A DNA stretch of 24,165 nt from Tepidimonas sp. UBA997. Lineage in GTDB: Bacteria; Pseudomonadota; Gammaproteobacteria; Burkholderiales; Burkholderiaceae_C. Shown here piece by piece: positions 15,661 to 24,165 of this stretch (position 1 is its first letter; each line of letters begins with the position of its first letter). The notes under the pieces are model-generated. The model had not been told where the DNA came from. It searched no databases and saw only the letters and a list, made by a program, of their open reading frames with translations. The translations under genes were made by a program, and so were the position numbers. The DNA lies in the NCBI GenBank assembly GCA_002291945.1, contig DBAZ01000007.1:1-24165 (forward strand), written 5' to 3'.

Positions 15661-16596
15661 TCAGTCCCAGTACACCGCCAGGGGAGCCCCCTGGATATCC
15701 AGACGAAGCGAAAACACGCCGCCCGACCTGGGGTAAGCCGCCAGCTCTTCCGCACTGCGGTGCGCACGCGACGAAGTCACGAACAAGGTACGCATGTCAG
15801 GCCCGCCGAAGCACAGGCCCGTGGGATTGAAGGTCGGTGTCCGGATTTCGATCACGGCCTGGCCTCGATCGTCGAGGCACAGCACCCGCCCGCCGCCCGA
15901 CATGGCCATCCAGTAGCGCCCCAGCTTGTCCATGGCCCCGCTGCGAGGAGTCCCCAGTCGAGCCACGTCGTCAGGCGAAAAACGGGCCAGCGTCATGGGC
16001 AGCCCTAGTTCGGGGGGCCAACTCCCGGGCAGTGACATACCGGCCTGCTCGATTTCGTGACGATGGGGGGCGCACCAGACCATGAAGCGGCCGTCAGGCG
16101 ACCATGCCCAGCCATGGCAGTCTCCAAGCGTGCCATGGACGGCCTGCAGCTCGACGCGGGCCCGACGGCGGTTGGGCAGGCAATACAGCGTCCCGACCAT
16201 CCCGCTTGCGCGTGCTGATTCGGGTTCCACGGGAACACTCGACACCCAGAATCGCCCCCACGGATCGCATCGCCCACCCTGCAACCGGTAAGGAACACGC
16301 GATGCGGGCAGCGAAGACAGGCTCGTGGGCACGTCATGCCAGCCACCCGCATGCAGGACGTCAGGGCCCATGACCAGTAACAAGCCCCCGGATCGGCACG
16401 GGGCCAGGCCGGTCACCGGCTCCGCAAAGTCCCAGTGCTCGGCCCGATCACTGGCTGGATGATGCCTCCACACCCGCTTGAGCAACGTGTCCACCCAGTA
16501 CAGCCGCTCTTCCTGTGCGTGCCAGAAAGGCGATTCGCCCGAAGCGCACAGGGTATCCCCCACGTTTTGCCAGTGGGGCGTTGAATCGTGATGCAT
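15661..16596 (-). CDS. SMP-30/gluconolactonase-family protein with altered metal-site residues
   Basis: The 311-residue protein is a six-bladed beta-propeller of the SMP-30 family. Seen: CASGESPFWHAQEERLYWVD (with the family's first metal-ligand Glu at E21), CDPWGRFWVSS, GWAWSPDGRFMVW, LGRYWMAMSGGGRV and FNPTGLCFGGPDMRTLFVTS. Typical members hydrolyse sugar lactones with one divalent metal. Here the positions that normally read N-D-G, N-G and P-D-G read Q-G-G (106-108), H-G (161-162) and R-S-G (218-220), so two of the three usual protein ligands are replaced. The start has a perfect AGGAGG (complement of 16603-16608). The gene is divergent from hemJ across only 28 bp. It leads the glcEF-alr run. 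Lactonase activity is doubtful; another ligand or reaction is possible. Confidence 0.88.
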   Translation of the reverse strand: MHHDSTPHWQNVGDTLCASGESPFWHAQEERLYWVDTLLKRVWRHHPASDRAEHWDFAEPVTGLAPCRSGGLLLVMGPDVLHAGGWHDVPTSLSSLPASRVPYRLQGGRCDPWGRFWVSSVPVEPESARASGMVGTLYCLPNRRRARVELQAVHGTLGDCHGWAWSPDGRFMVWCAPHRHEIEQAGMSLPGSWPPELGLPMTLARFSPDDVARLGTPRSGAMDKLGRYWMAMSGGGRVLCLDDRGQAVIEIRTPTFNPTGLCFGGPDMRTLFVTSSRAHRSAEELAAYPRSGGVFSLRLDIQGAPLAVYWD

Positions 16597-16612
16597 ATCA
16601 GGCCTCCTTGGC

Positions 16613-16618
16613 TACACT
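16613..16618 (+). promoter_or_regulatory. -10-like TACACT just before hemJ (possible leaderless promoter)
   Basis: TACACT ends 6 nt before the hemJ ATG. Only 28 bp separate hemJ from the divergent SMP-30-like gene, whose strong Shine-Dalgarno fills part of that gap. No plus-strand Shine-Dalgarno is present, so hemJ mRNA may begin at or next to its ATG. No good -35 is seen. Confidence 0.4.
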
Positions 16619-16624
16619 ACTCGG

Positions 16625-17053
16625 ATGTTGTGGGTCAAAGCATTTCACATTGTCTTCGTTGCCAGCTGGTTTGCGGGACTTTTTTATTTGCCGCGCATTT
16701 TTGTCAATCTGGCCATGGTCGATGCCGCCAGCACCGCCGAGCGCGAGCGGCTGTTGCTGATGGCGCGCAAACTGTTCCGTTTCATGACCTTGCTGGCTAT
16801 GCCGGCGTTGGCTCTGGGTCTGTGGTTGTGGTGGGGGTACGGCATTGGTCGCGGCCCCGGAAACGGCTGGATGCATGCCAAATGGCTCATCGTCGTGCTC
16901 CTGATCGGCTATCACCATGCCTGTGGGCGCATCCTCAAACAGTTTGAATCGGGTGGGAATCGGCGCAGTCACGTCTGGTACCGGTGGTTCAATGAAGTCC
17001 CGGTCGTGATGCTGATCCTGGCCGTCATTCTTGTCGTCGTCAAGCCGTTCTGA
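16625..17053 (+). CDS. hemJ: protoporphyrinogen IX oxidase HemJ
   Basis: HemJ oxidises protoporphyrinogen IX to protoporphyrin IX, the next-to-last step of haem synthesis, in the inner membrane. The 142-residue protein has four helices. It opens with the family hallmark KAFHIVFVASWFAGLFYLPR (5-24), with H8 as the likely haem or catalytic histidine. The second hallmark MHAKWLIVV (83-91, with K86) follows, then HHACGRILKQFE and RWFNEVPVVMLI. The N-terminus is exactly the family start, so the ATG at 16625 is secure even though it has no Shine-Dalgarno. It heads a plus-strand run of five genes reaching dac. Haem demand and the neighbouring respiratory-type genes fit, but there is no direct link. 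Confidence 0.94.
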   Translation: MLWVKAFHIVFVASWFAGLFYLPRIFVNLAMVDAASTAERERLLLMARKLFRFMTLLAMPALALGLWLWWGYGIGRGPGNGWMHAKWLIVVLLIGYHHACGRILKQFESGGNRRSHVWYRWFNEVPVVMLILAVILVVVKPF

Positions 17054-17090
17054 CGCCGGCGGTTGATCGACCAGACGGACGGGCGCGCAC

Positions 17091-18200
17091 ATGATGTCCA
17101 ACGACATGATGCACCGTCGCAGCGTATCGACGGCGTGGCCGTTGTTGGTGTTTTATCTGGTGCTGGTGGTCTATGTCAGCCTGTACCCGTTCACCGGCTG
17201 GCGTTCTCAGGGCATGGCACCCTGGATGTTTCTCGCCGCTCCATGGCCTTCTCACCTGACCTCTTTCGACCTAGTTGGTAATTTCCTGGGTTACGTTCCC
17301 CTGGGATTCTTGCTGGCCCTGGCGCTGGGCCGTTCGGGCTACCGTCGTGCCGTCTGGTGGCTGGGCGTGGCGGTGCCGGCCAGCGTGTCCCTGCTGATGG
17401 AGGGGGTGCAGAACTTTCTCCTGCTCAGAGTCCCTTCGCAAGTGGACTGGCTTCTGAATGCGGGGGGTGGGGCGCTGGGGGTGGCCCTTGCCTGGCTCCT
17501 GCTCAGGTGGGGGTTGCTGGGGCCCTGGCAGGCGTTTCGTCAGGTCGGACTGGTGCAGCGCACCCATGGGGCGGTGCTGGTCCTGTGTGCCTGGCCTCTG
17601 GCCGTGCTGTACCCGACGCCGCTGCCGTATGGGCTCGGTCAGGTCTGGCCCTGGCTGGAATCGGCGTTGGTCCGGTTGACGGCGGGCTCCTTTCTGGACG
17701 GCTGGGTGCCGCAACCCACACCGCTGCCCCCGCTGAGCCCGTTGAACGAGGCGGTGGTGGTGGCGCTCTGCGTCTGGGCACCGATTCTGCTGGGTTTTGC
17801 CATTCTGCGCCGCATGGCCCACCGGGCGATCTTCATGCTCCTGTCCCTGCCCGTGGTGCTGGGGGTCAGCCTGTTGTCGGCCAGCCTCACGTATGGTCCG
17901 CAGCATGCGTGGGTCTGGCTCACGCAGCCGGTGTCGTTGGGCCTGATTTTTGCCCTGGCCATGACGCTGTTCAGCCTCAGCATCGGGCATCGGACGGCGG
18001 CGGTGCTGTCTTTATTGGCCTGGGGCTTTGCGCTGGGCTGGCTGAACCGTGCTCCTGAGGTGGCTTACTTTGCCCAGTCGCTGCAGATATGGGAGCAAGG
18101 CCGGTTCATCCATTTCCATGGTCTGTCGCAGTGGTTGGGTTGGCTCTGGCCCTATGCCGCCTTGTGGGTGGGGCTTCGTCTGGCGCTTCGCCCCGCTTAG
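17091..18200 (+). CDS. VanZ-family integral membrane protein
   Basis: The 369-residue protein is strongly hydrophobic with about nine helices. The N-terminal 130 residues are a VanZ-like domain: a first helix ending YVSLYPFTGWR, then FDLVGNFLGYVPLGFLLALA (59-78), MEGVQNFLL with a conserved Glu (E104), and PSQVDWLLNAGGGALGVALA (115-134). Four or more further helices make it longer than simple VanZ proteins; the C-terminal part is not recognised. VanZ proteins are linked to teicoplanin resistance and cell-envelope changes, but most have no known role. It lies 37 bp after hemJ and 20 bp before the ferredoxin gene. The ATG at 17091 may give way to the later M6 or M7. Confidence 0.87.
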   Translation: MMSNDMMHRRSVSTAWPLLVFYLVLVVYVSLYPFTGWRSQGMAPWMFLAAPWPSHLTSFDLVGNFLGYVPLGFLLALALGRSGYRRAVWWLGVAVPASVSLLMEGVQNFLLLRVPSQVDWLLNAGGGALGVALAWLLLRWGLLGPWQAFRQVGLVQRTHGAVLVLCAWPLAVLYPTPLPYGLGQVWPWLESALVRLTAGSFLDGWVPQPTPLPPLSPLNEAVVVALCVWAPILLGFAILRRMAHRAIFMLLSLPVVLGVSLLSASLTYGPQHAWVWLTQPVSLGLIFALAMTLFSLSIGHRTAAVLSLLAWGFALGWLNRAPEVAYFAQSLQIWEQGRFIHFHGLSQWLGWLWPYAALWVGLRLALRPA

Positions 18201-18206
18201 TCCTTC

Positions 18207-18212
18207 TACAAT
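18207..18212 (+). promoter_or_regulatory. -10-like TACAAT just before the ferredoxin gene
   Basis: TACAAT lies between the VanZ stop and the ferredoxin ATG and ends 8 nt before that ATG. A start about 7 nt downstream would give a leaderless or nearly leaderless transcript. The -35 match is poor. Read-through from hemJ-vanZ is also possible. Confidence 0.4.
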
Positions 18213-18220
18213 GGGTACTC

Positions 18221-18568
18221 ATGAGCAGCCCTTCCACTTCGGCCGGTTACTACCAGCGCCACATTTTTTTCTGCCTGAACAAGCGTGACGACGGCGATGC
18301 CTGCTGCGCCGATCACTCGGCCCAGGCCAGCTTCGACCACTGCAAAGCCCGCGCCAAGGAGCTCGGTTTGCTGGGTCGGGGGAAGGTCCGCGTCAACAAG
18401 GCGGGTTGCCTTGACCGCTGCGCAGGTGGTCCGGTGGCGGTGGTGTACCCGGAAGCTGTCTGGTACACCTTCGTGGACACCCACGACATCGACGACATCG
18501 TCGAAAGTCATCTGAAAAACGGCGTGGTGGTCGAGCGGCTGCGTCTGCCCCCGGATGTGGGCCGCTAA
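18221..18568 (+). CDS. thioredoxin-like [2Fe-2S] ferredoxin
   Basis: The 115-residue protein has the cysteine layout of thioredoxin-fold [2Fe-2S] ferredoxins. C18 sits in HIFFCLNKR, C28 and C29 in DGDACC, then C63 and C67 in NKAGCLDRCAGGPVAVVYPE. The C-terminal half (WYTFVDTHDIDDIVESHLKN) is the usual helix-strand end. Such proteins carry one [2Fe-2S] cluster and are thought to act in electron transfer or redox sensing. The start at 18221 is chosen because the family begins a few residues before the first strand; the open frame upstream runs through vanZ and is not real. It lies 20 bp after vanZ and 15 bp before the hydrolase gene, in one operon. The electron partner is unknown. Confidence 0.93.
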   Translation: MSSPSTSAGYYQRHIFFCLNKRDDGDACCADHSAQASFDHCKARAKELGLLGRGKVRVNKAGCLDRCAGGPVAVVYPEAVWYTFVDTHDIDDIVESHLKNGVVVERLRLPPDVGR

Positions 18569-18583
18569 CGCCTGTGGGGATCG

Positions 18584-19225
18584 ATGAACGTACTCACCGA
18601 ATCTCGCTTGCTGGATGGGCTGGTCGGCGCCATCGAAGTCGCCATCGATCGCCCTGAAGTGCCCCGGGCGGCTGGAGGCGTGGCCGTCATCGCGCATCCG
18701 CACCCCCTGTTTGGCGGCACGATGCACAACAAGGTGGTCCAGACCCTGGCCCGTGCGCATCTGCACACCGGCTGGACCAGCGTGCGGTTCCATTTTCGCG
18801 GGGTCGGGCAAAGTGCTGGCGTCCACGACGGCGGTCACGCAGAAACCCAGGATCTCCTGCATGTGATCCAGGCGCTGGCACCATCGGGCCCTCTGGCGCT
18901 GGCCGGTTTTTCCTTCGGTGGCTACGTCGCAGTGCGGGCGGCGGCCCAACTGATGCCCCTGCGGCCGCTGGATAGTTTCATCACGGTGGGGACGGCCGTC
19001 AGCCGTTTCGAGGTGCCGCCGTTGCCCCAGGAACTTCACGGGCGATCCCTGATCTTGCACGGAGAGCAGGACGACACCGTTGCCCTGACGGCGGTCATGG
19101 ACTGGGCGCGACCGCAGGGCCTGCCTGTGACCGTCATCCCCGAGGCGGAGCATTTCTTTCACGGGCGTTTGCCATTGCTCAAATCACTGGCGATTCGCCA
19201 TCTTCTGGCTTGCGGCGCTGCCTGA
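18584..19225 (+). CDS. alpha/beta-fold hydrolase
   Basis: The 213-residue protein is a small alpha/beta hydrolase of the dienelactone-hydrolase-like type. Seen: VAVIAHPHPLFGGTMHNKVV (33-52, oxyanion region with the HPHPLFGGT motif), SVRFHFRGVGQSAG, the nucleophile elbow GFSFGG (Ser110), an acid candidate in HGEQDDTV (D163 or D164), and the catalytic histidine in EAEHFFHGRL (H190 or H193). The substrate is not readable; members are esterases or peptidases of broad type. GGGGA lies just ahead of the ATG. It is set between the ferredoxin gene (15 bp) and the D,D-carboxypeptidase gene (39 bp). Confidence 0.93.
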   Translation: MNVLTESRLLDGLVGAIEVAIDRPEVPRAAGGVAVIAHPHPLFGGTMHNKVVQTLARAHLHTGWTSVRFHFRGVGQSAGVHDGGHAETQDLLHVIQALAPSGPLALAGFSFGGYVAVRAAAQLMPLRPLDSFITVGTAVSRFEVPPLPQELHGRSLILHGEQDDTVALTAVMDWARPQGLPVTVIPEAEHFFHGRLPLLKSLAIRHLLACGAA

Positions 19226-19264
19226 GCGGCGCTGTGCTTTTCACTGCGATTCAACGGATTTCTC

Positions 19265-20461
19265 GTGTTGACCACTTTGTCTCTCGCCCGATTCTGTGGG
19301 CTGTTTCTTCTGTCATGGGTGTTGCTGGTGCAAGGCGTTTTGGCCCAATCGCGCCTGCCCGTCCCGCCCGAGGTGGCGGTCCGCTCCTATCTGGTGATGG
19401 ACGTCACCACCAACCAGATTCTGGCCGCCCGCGAGCCAGACATGGAAGTCGAGCCCGCCTCCCTGACCAAACTGATGACGGCCTACATCGTCTTCGATGC
19501 CCTGCGCGCCGGTCGCATCCGCATGGATCAGACCTTGGGTGTGAGCGAACGCGCCTGGCGCATGCCGGGTTCGCGCATGTTCATCGACCCGCGCATGCAG
19601 GTGCCGGTGCAGGACTTGCTCAAAGGCATGATCGTGCAATCGGGCAACGACGCAACGATTGCGCTCGCCGAAGGGGTGGCAGGCTCGGTGGAGCGCTTCG
19701 TCGAGTTGATGAACCAGCAAGCGCTCGCCCTGGGCATGACCCGCACCCGCTACATGAACCCTGAAGGGCTGACCGCACCGGGGCATGTGACCACGGCGCG
19801 CGATTTATCCATTCTGGCTGCGCGCCTCATCAAAGACTTCCCTGACTATGTCAGGCTTTATGCGATCCAGCGCTACCGTTTTCCTGGCACGCCAGCGGCC
19901 AACGACACCAACCGCAACCTCCTTTTGTTCCGAGACCCGACAGTCGATGGCCTGAAAACCGGTTTTACTGCAGCGGCAGGCTACTGTCTGGTGGCCTCGG
20001 CACGTCGTGAATTCCCGGCCCTGGGGGTAGGGGCGGCGAGTGAGCGCCGACTGGTGAGCATTGTGCTCGGCGCGGCCAGTGCCAACGCCCGGGCCGCAGA
20101 AAGCCAGCGGCTGCTGAACTGGGGCTTTTCGGCTTTCGAGGCGGTGCGCCTGTTCGATCCCGGCCAAGCGGTGGTGGAGCCCGAAGTCTGGAAAGGCCAC
20201 GCTCGTACCGTGCGCCTCGGGCGGCAAGACGGGGTGGTCGTCTCGGTGCCAGCCGGGCAGACCGCATCGCTGCGTACCGAGGTCTTGCGCACCGACCCAC
20301 TGATCGCGCCCCTCAACCAAGGCGAGCCGCTGGGGACGTTGCGCATCAGCACCGCCGACGGCGATGTGGTGGCCGAGGTGCCCCTGTTCGTGCTCGAAAC
20401 CGTGCGGGAGGCCGGCTTCTGGGGTCGGCTGTGGGCCGAGATACGCCTCTGGGTGCGTTGA
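19265..20461 (+). CDS. dacA: D-alanyl-D-alanine carboxypeptidase (PBP5/6 family)
   Basis: The enzyme trims the terminal D-Ala from peptidoglycan pentapeptides in the periplasm. The 398-residue protein starts with a signal peptide (about 1-28, cleavage near VLAQ). It has all three penicillin-binding motifs: S66-L-T-K69, S126-G-N128 and K232-T-G. After the catalytic domain comes the PBP5-type C-terminal beta domain. The last ~15 residues (GFWGRLWAEIRLWVR) form an amphipathic Trp/Arg helix that anchors such proteins to the inner membrane. The start is GTG 19265 (or TTG 19268), with ACGGA upstream. The stop at 20459-20461 shares its last base with the large palindrome. The dacA/dacC distinction is not certain. 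Confidence 0.94.
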   Translation: MLTTLSLARFCGLFLLSWVLLVQGVLAQSRLPVPPEVAVRSYLVMDVTTNQILAAREPDMEVEPASLTKLMTAYIVFDALRAGRIRMDQTLGVSERAWRMPGSRMFIDPRMQVPVQDLLKGMIVQSGNDATIALAEGVAGSVERFVELMNQQALALGMTRTRYMNPEGLTAPGHVTTARDLSILAARLIKDFPDYVRLYAIQRYRFPGTPAANDTNRNLLLFRDPTVDGLKTGFTAAAGYCLVASARREFPALGVGAASERRLVSIVLGAASANARAAESQRLLNWGFSAFEAVRLFDPGQAVVEPEVWKGHARTVRLGRQDGVVVSVPAGQTASLRTEVLRTDPLIAPLNQGEPLGTLRISTADGDVVAEVPLFVLETVREAGFWGRLWAEIRLWVR

Positions 20462-20638
20462 ACCGAGATGGTCCATTAGGCGCACCTTCGGTGCTGCTTG
20501 AGAAGTCAGCGGGGCATTTGCGGCCATTTCGGCCCCTCTTCGTCGCCAATGGCAAAGGCCATTGACTCCTCAGTCGGGACCAAACGGGCTCGCAAATGCC
20601 CGCGCTGCCATCTCAAGCCCTAATGAACCATCTCGGTT
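20461..20638. repeat. 178-bp imperfect palindrome (MITE-like element or very long hairpin)
   Basis: The first 20 bases (20461-20480) match the reverse complement of the last 20 (20619-20638) at 19 of 20 positions. Inside, GCTTGAGA (20496-20503) pairs with TCTCAAGC (20611-20618). CAGCG-GGGCATTTGCG (20507-20522) pairs with CGCAAATGCCCGCGCTG (20591-20607) apart from one bulged base. The apex is CAATGGC-AAAG-GCCATTG (20547-20564). The left arm carries an extra 15-nt mini-hairpin (GCACC-TTC-GGTGC). Almost the whole element folds on itself. It fills most of the 356-bp gap between dac and rpsL, has no ORF, and has no T-run. No clear target-site duplication is visible. Confidence 0.75.
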
Positions 20639-20695
20639 AAACCCCGCTCACAGCGTCCGGCCTGAAGGCGGATTTGCCACGGGTGCCACCCGTAT

Positions 20696-20723
20696 CGCAG
20701 CAAAAGCTGTCGCAACAAAAGCT
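20696..20723 (+). repeat. tandem 13-bp direct repeat next to the rpsL -35
   Basis: CGCAGCAAAAGCT (20696-20708) and CGCAACAAAAGCT (20711-20723) differ at one base and are spaced 15 bp start to start. The second copy abuts the -35 TTGCCA. The A-tracts could act as an UP element, or the pair could be a double binding site for an activator of the str operon. Confidence 0.5.
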
Positions 20724-20751
20724 TGCCACCATCTTCGGCTCGTGCTACATT
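20723..20751 (+). promoter_or_regulatory. sigma-70 promoter of the str operon
   Basis: TTGCCA (20723-20728) and TACATT (20746-20751) are separated by exactly 17 bp. Transcription should begin near 20758, giving a leader of about 60 nt to rpsL. The 16-bp perfect palindrome TTCGGAAATTTCCGAA (20761-20776) sits at the very start of that leader and may form a 5' hairpin. Confidence 0.75.
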
Positions 20752-20817
20752 TGAGGGCTTTTCGGAAATTTCCGAAGGGTATATTGTTTTCAATTTCAAA
20801 CGTTTAGGGACGTTTCA

Positions 20818-21195
20818 ATGCCAACCATCAACCAACTCGTGCGCCACGGCCGGGAGGTCGAACAGACCAAATCCAAGAGCCCGGCCATGGAAAACTGCCC
20901 CCAGCGGCGTGGCGTGTGTACCCGCGTGTACACCACCACCCCCAAGAAGCCGAACTCGGCCTTGCGTAAGGTCGCCAAAGTGCGCCTGACCAACGGGTTC
21001 GAAGTCATTTCCTACATCGGCGGCGAAGGCCACAACCTGCAGGAGCACAGCGTGGTGCTGGTGCGTGGCGGTCGTGTCAAGGACTTGCCCGGTGTGCGTT
21101 ACCACATCGTGCGTGGCTCGCTCGACCTGCAAGGCGTGAAAGACCGCAAGCAGGCGCGTTCCAAATACGGTGCCAAGCGTCCGAAGGCCAAGTAA
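20818..21195 (+). CDS. rpsL: 30S ribosomal protein S12
   Basis: S12 lines the decoding centre of the 30S subunit and contributes to tRNA selection accuracy. The 125-residue sequence is nearly universal in form: CPQRRGVCTRVYTTTPKKPN, then SALRKVAKVRLTNGFEV, then SYIGGEGHNLQEHSVVLVRG and GVRYHIVRGSLD. The lysine in TPKKPNS that is changed in many streptomycin-resistant mutants is the wild-type residue, as is the second site in the GRVKDLPGVR loop. AGGGA at 20806-20810 is the Shine-Dalgarno. It is the first gene of the str operon. The nearest upstream gene is dac, not rpoC. Confidence 0.98.
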   Translation: MPTINQLVRHGREVEQTKSKSPAMENCPQRRGVCTRVYTTTPKKPNSALRKVAKVRLTNGFEVISYIGGEGHNLQEHSVVLVRGGRVKDLPGVRYHIVRGSLDLQGVKDRKQARSKYGAKRPKAK

Positions 21196-21310
21196 TCGGC
21201 GGGTGCGCTCTGGGCGGTGCTGCCGTCCGCAATCGGTGTTTGGTTGGTGCTGGCAAGCCCAGTCAAACGTAGTGATCCACGGTACACAGGTGTGTCCGGA
21301 TCGAGTAAGT

Positions 21311-21337
21311 GAGAACTTCTGACTGTGTTGAGTTCTC
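21311..21337 (+). promoter_or_regulatory. intercistronic hairpin between rpsL and rpsG
   Basis: GAGAACT (21311-21317) and AGTTCTC (21331-21337) form a perfect 7-bp stem with a 13-nt loop, 45 nt before the rpsG start. In E. coli the rpsL-rpsG spacer binds S7 to repress the operon. Here the 186-bp spacer is longer, and this hairpin is the best candidate for the same role. The function is inferred by position only. Confidence 0.45.
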
Positions 21338-21381
21338 GCGGTGTCTGAAATGATGCCAACTGAAGCAATGAGGTTTTTAAC

Positions 21382-21852
21382 ATGCCACGTCGTCGCGAAG
21401 TCCCTAAACGTGAAATCCTGCCGGATCCCAAGTACGGCAATGTCGATCTGTCCAAGTTCATGAACGTGATCATGGAAGGCGGCAAAAAAGCGGTTGCCGA
21501 GCGCATCATTTACGGTGCCCTCGAAACCATGGAAAAGAAAACCGGCAAGGATCCGCTGGAGCTTTTCAACGTCGCCATCAACAACGTCAAGCCCATGGTC
21601 GAGGTCAAGTCCCGCCGTGTGGGCGGTGCCAACTACCAGGTGCCGGTGGAGGTGCGTCCGGTGCGTCGGCTGGCGCTGTCGATGCGCTGGATCAAGATGG
21701 CGGCGCGCAAGCGCAGCGAGAAGTCCATGGCCATGCGTCTGGCCAACGAACTGCTGGAGGCCACCGAAGGCCGTGGTGGTGCCATGAAACGCCGTGACGA
21801 AGTCCACCGCATGGCCGAAGCCAACAAGGCCTTCAGCCACTTCCGCTTCTAA
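21382..21852 (+). CDS. rpsG: 30S ribosomal protein S7
   Basis: S7 starts assembly of the 30S head by binding 16S rRNA, and touches the E site. The 156-residue length is normal. Seen: MPRRREVPKREILPDPKYGN, then KFMNVIMEGGKKAVAERIIY, VKPMVEVKSRRVGGANYQVP, RRLALSMRWI and the C-terminal HRMAEANKAFSHFRF. The Shine-Dalgarno is GAGG in the bases before the ATG. It is the second gene of the str operon, 186 bp after rpsL and 79 bp before fusA. In enterobacteria S7 also represses its own operon. Confidence 0.98.
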   Translation: MPRRREVPKREILPDPKYGNVDLSKFMNVIMEGGKKAVAERIIYGALETMEKKTGKDPLELFNVAINNVKPMVEVKSRRVGGANYQVPVEVRPVRRLALSMRWIKMAARKRSEKSMAMRLANELLEATEGRGGAMKRRDEVHRMAEANKAFSHFRF

Positions 21853-21931
21853 GCCGCGCCTATCGCAATCCAAGGCCCGTCTCACTCTGAACCGTGGGGC
21901 GGGCTTTGCCTGTATTTTTCGGAGAATTTTC

Positions 21932-24034
<2,103 letters not shown>

Positions 24035-24064
24035 TCCCCCAGTCTTCGCTACCCCGTGGGGGGA

Positions 24065-24088
24065 GAGTCCGCTGCCCGTGGCGGACTC
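24065..24088 (+). promoter_or_regulatory. hairpin in the fusA-tuf spacer
   Basis: GAGTCCGC (24065-24072) pairs perfectly with GCGGACTC (24081-24088) over an 8-nt loop. No T-run follows, so it is not a standard terminator. It could slow transcription, protect an mRNA end, or mark a processing site ahead of tuf. Confidence 0.4.
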
Positions 24089-24143
24089 GCGGCGGAGACG
24101 TTAAACCCACACGGGCGTTGTTCTTTACACCGAGGTATTTGCA

Positions 24144-24165
24144 ATGGCAAAAGAGAAATTCGAGC
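24144..24165 (+). CDS. tuf: elongation factor Tu, first seven codons (3' truncated by window edge)
   Basis: The ATG at 24144 has GAGG about 8 nt upstream. The visible residues MAKEKFE are the usual start of betaproteobacterial EF-Tu. The position after fusA is where tuf stands in the str operon. Only 22 bases are present, so the call rests on context as much as on sequence. Confidence 0.8.

Noticed and set aside
20461..20638. CRISPR or tRNA-like origin for the palindromic element
   Set aside because: There is one inverted pair, not spaced direct repeats, and no cloverleaf or CCA-type end.

Overview
The window looks like a chromosomal segment of a GC-rich betaproteobacterium, most likely Burkholderiales and probably close to the Comamonadaceae. 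The reasons are protein style and gene content: GTP-type PEP carboxykinase, HemJ instead of HemG/HemY, and the rpsL-rpsG-fusA-tuf string with beta-type EF-G and S12. This placement is inference; no 16S gene is present. I found no rRNA, tRNA, CRISPR array, prophage or transposase.

Layout. (1) 1-2170 is a degraded accessory patch: the 3' end of recQ, a broken threonine dehydratase gene, a 47-aa membrane peptide behind a perfect FNR-type box, and on the minus strand a ParE/RHH toxin-antitoxin pair followed by what looks like the C-terminal stub of a second (DinJ/RelB) antitoxin. (2) 2171-4533 is pckG with a long structured leader: a 15-bp perfect inverted repeat over a plausible promoter, then a terminator-like hairpin with a T6 tract just before the ribosome binding site, and a clean terminator after the gene. 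(3) 4548-7128 holds a small two-helix membrane protein divergent from a LysR regulator, then a 33-codon ORF directly ahead of a flavin reductase, then a 100-aa orphan protein that is a miniature flagellar rod/hook-type protein. (4) 7140-16596 is a minus-strand run of eight genes: SMP-30-like protein, glcE, glcF, alr, a TauE/SafE transporter, mmsA, a DUF2007 protein and a GMC oxidoreductase, ended by a minus-strand terminator. glcD, the usual partner of glcE and glcF, is not here. (5) 16625-20461 is a plus-strand run: hemJ, a VanZ-family protein, a thioredoxin-like [2Fe-2S] ferredoxin, an alpha/beta hydrolase and a D,D-carboxypeptidase. (6) 20461-24165 starts with a 178-bp imperfect palindrome and continues with the rpsL promoter and the str operon, cut off seven codons into tuf.

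How the genes fit together. Most of the window is central housekeeping: gluconeogenesis (pckG), glycolate and semialdehyde oxidation (glcEF, mmsA, GMC), cell wall (alr, dac), haem synthesis (hemJ) and translation (str operon). I did not find a convincing new multi-gene system. The best leads are non-coding or small: the palindrome between dac and rpsL, the pckG leader, the FNR-box micro-membrane protein, -10-like hexamers sitting 6-8 nt before SD-less start codons of three genes, the orphan flagellar-like protein, and an SMP-30 homologue that has lost its usual metal-site residues.
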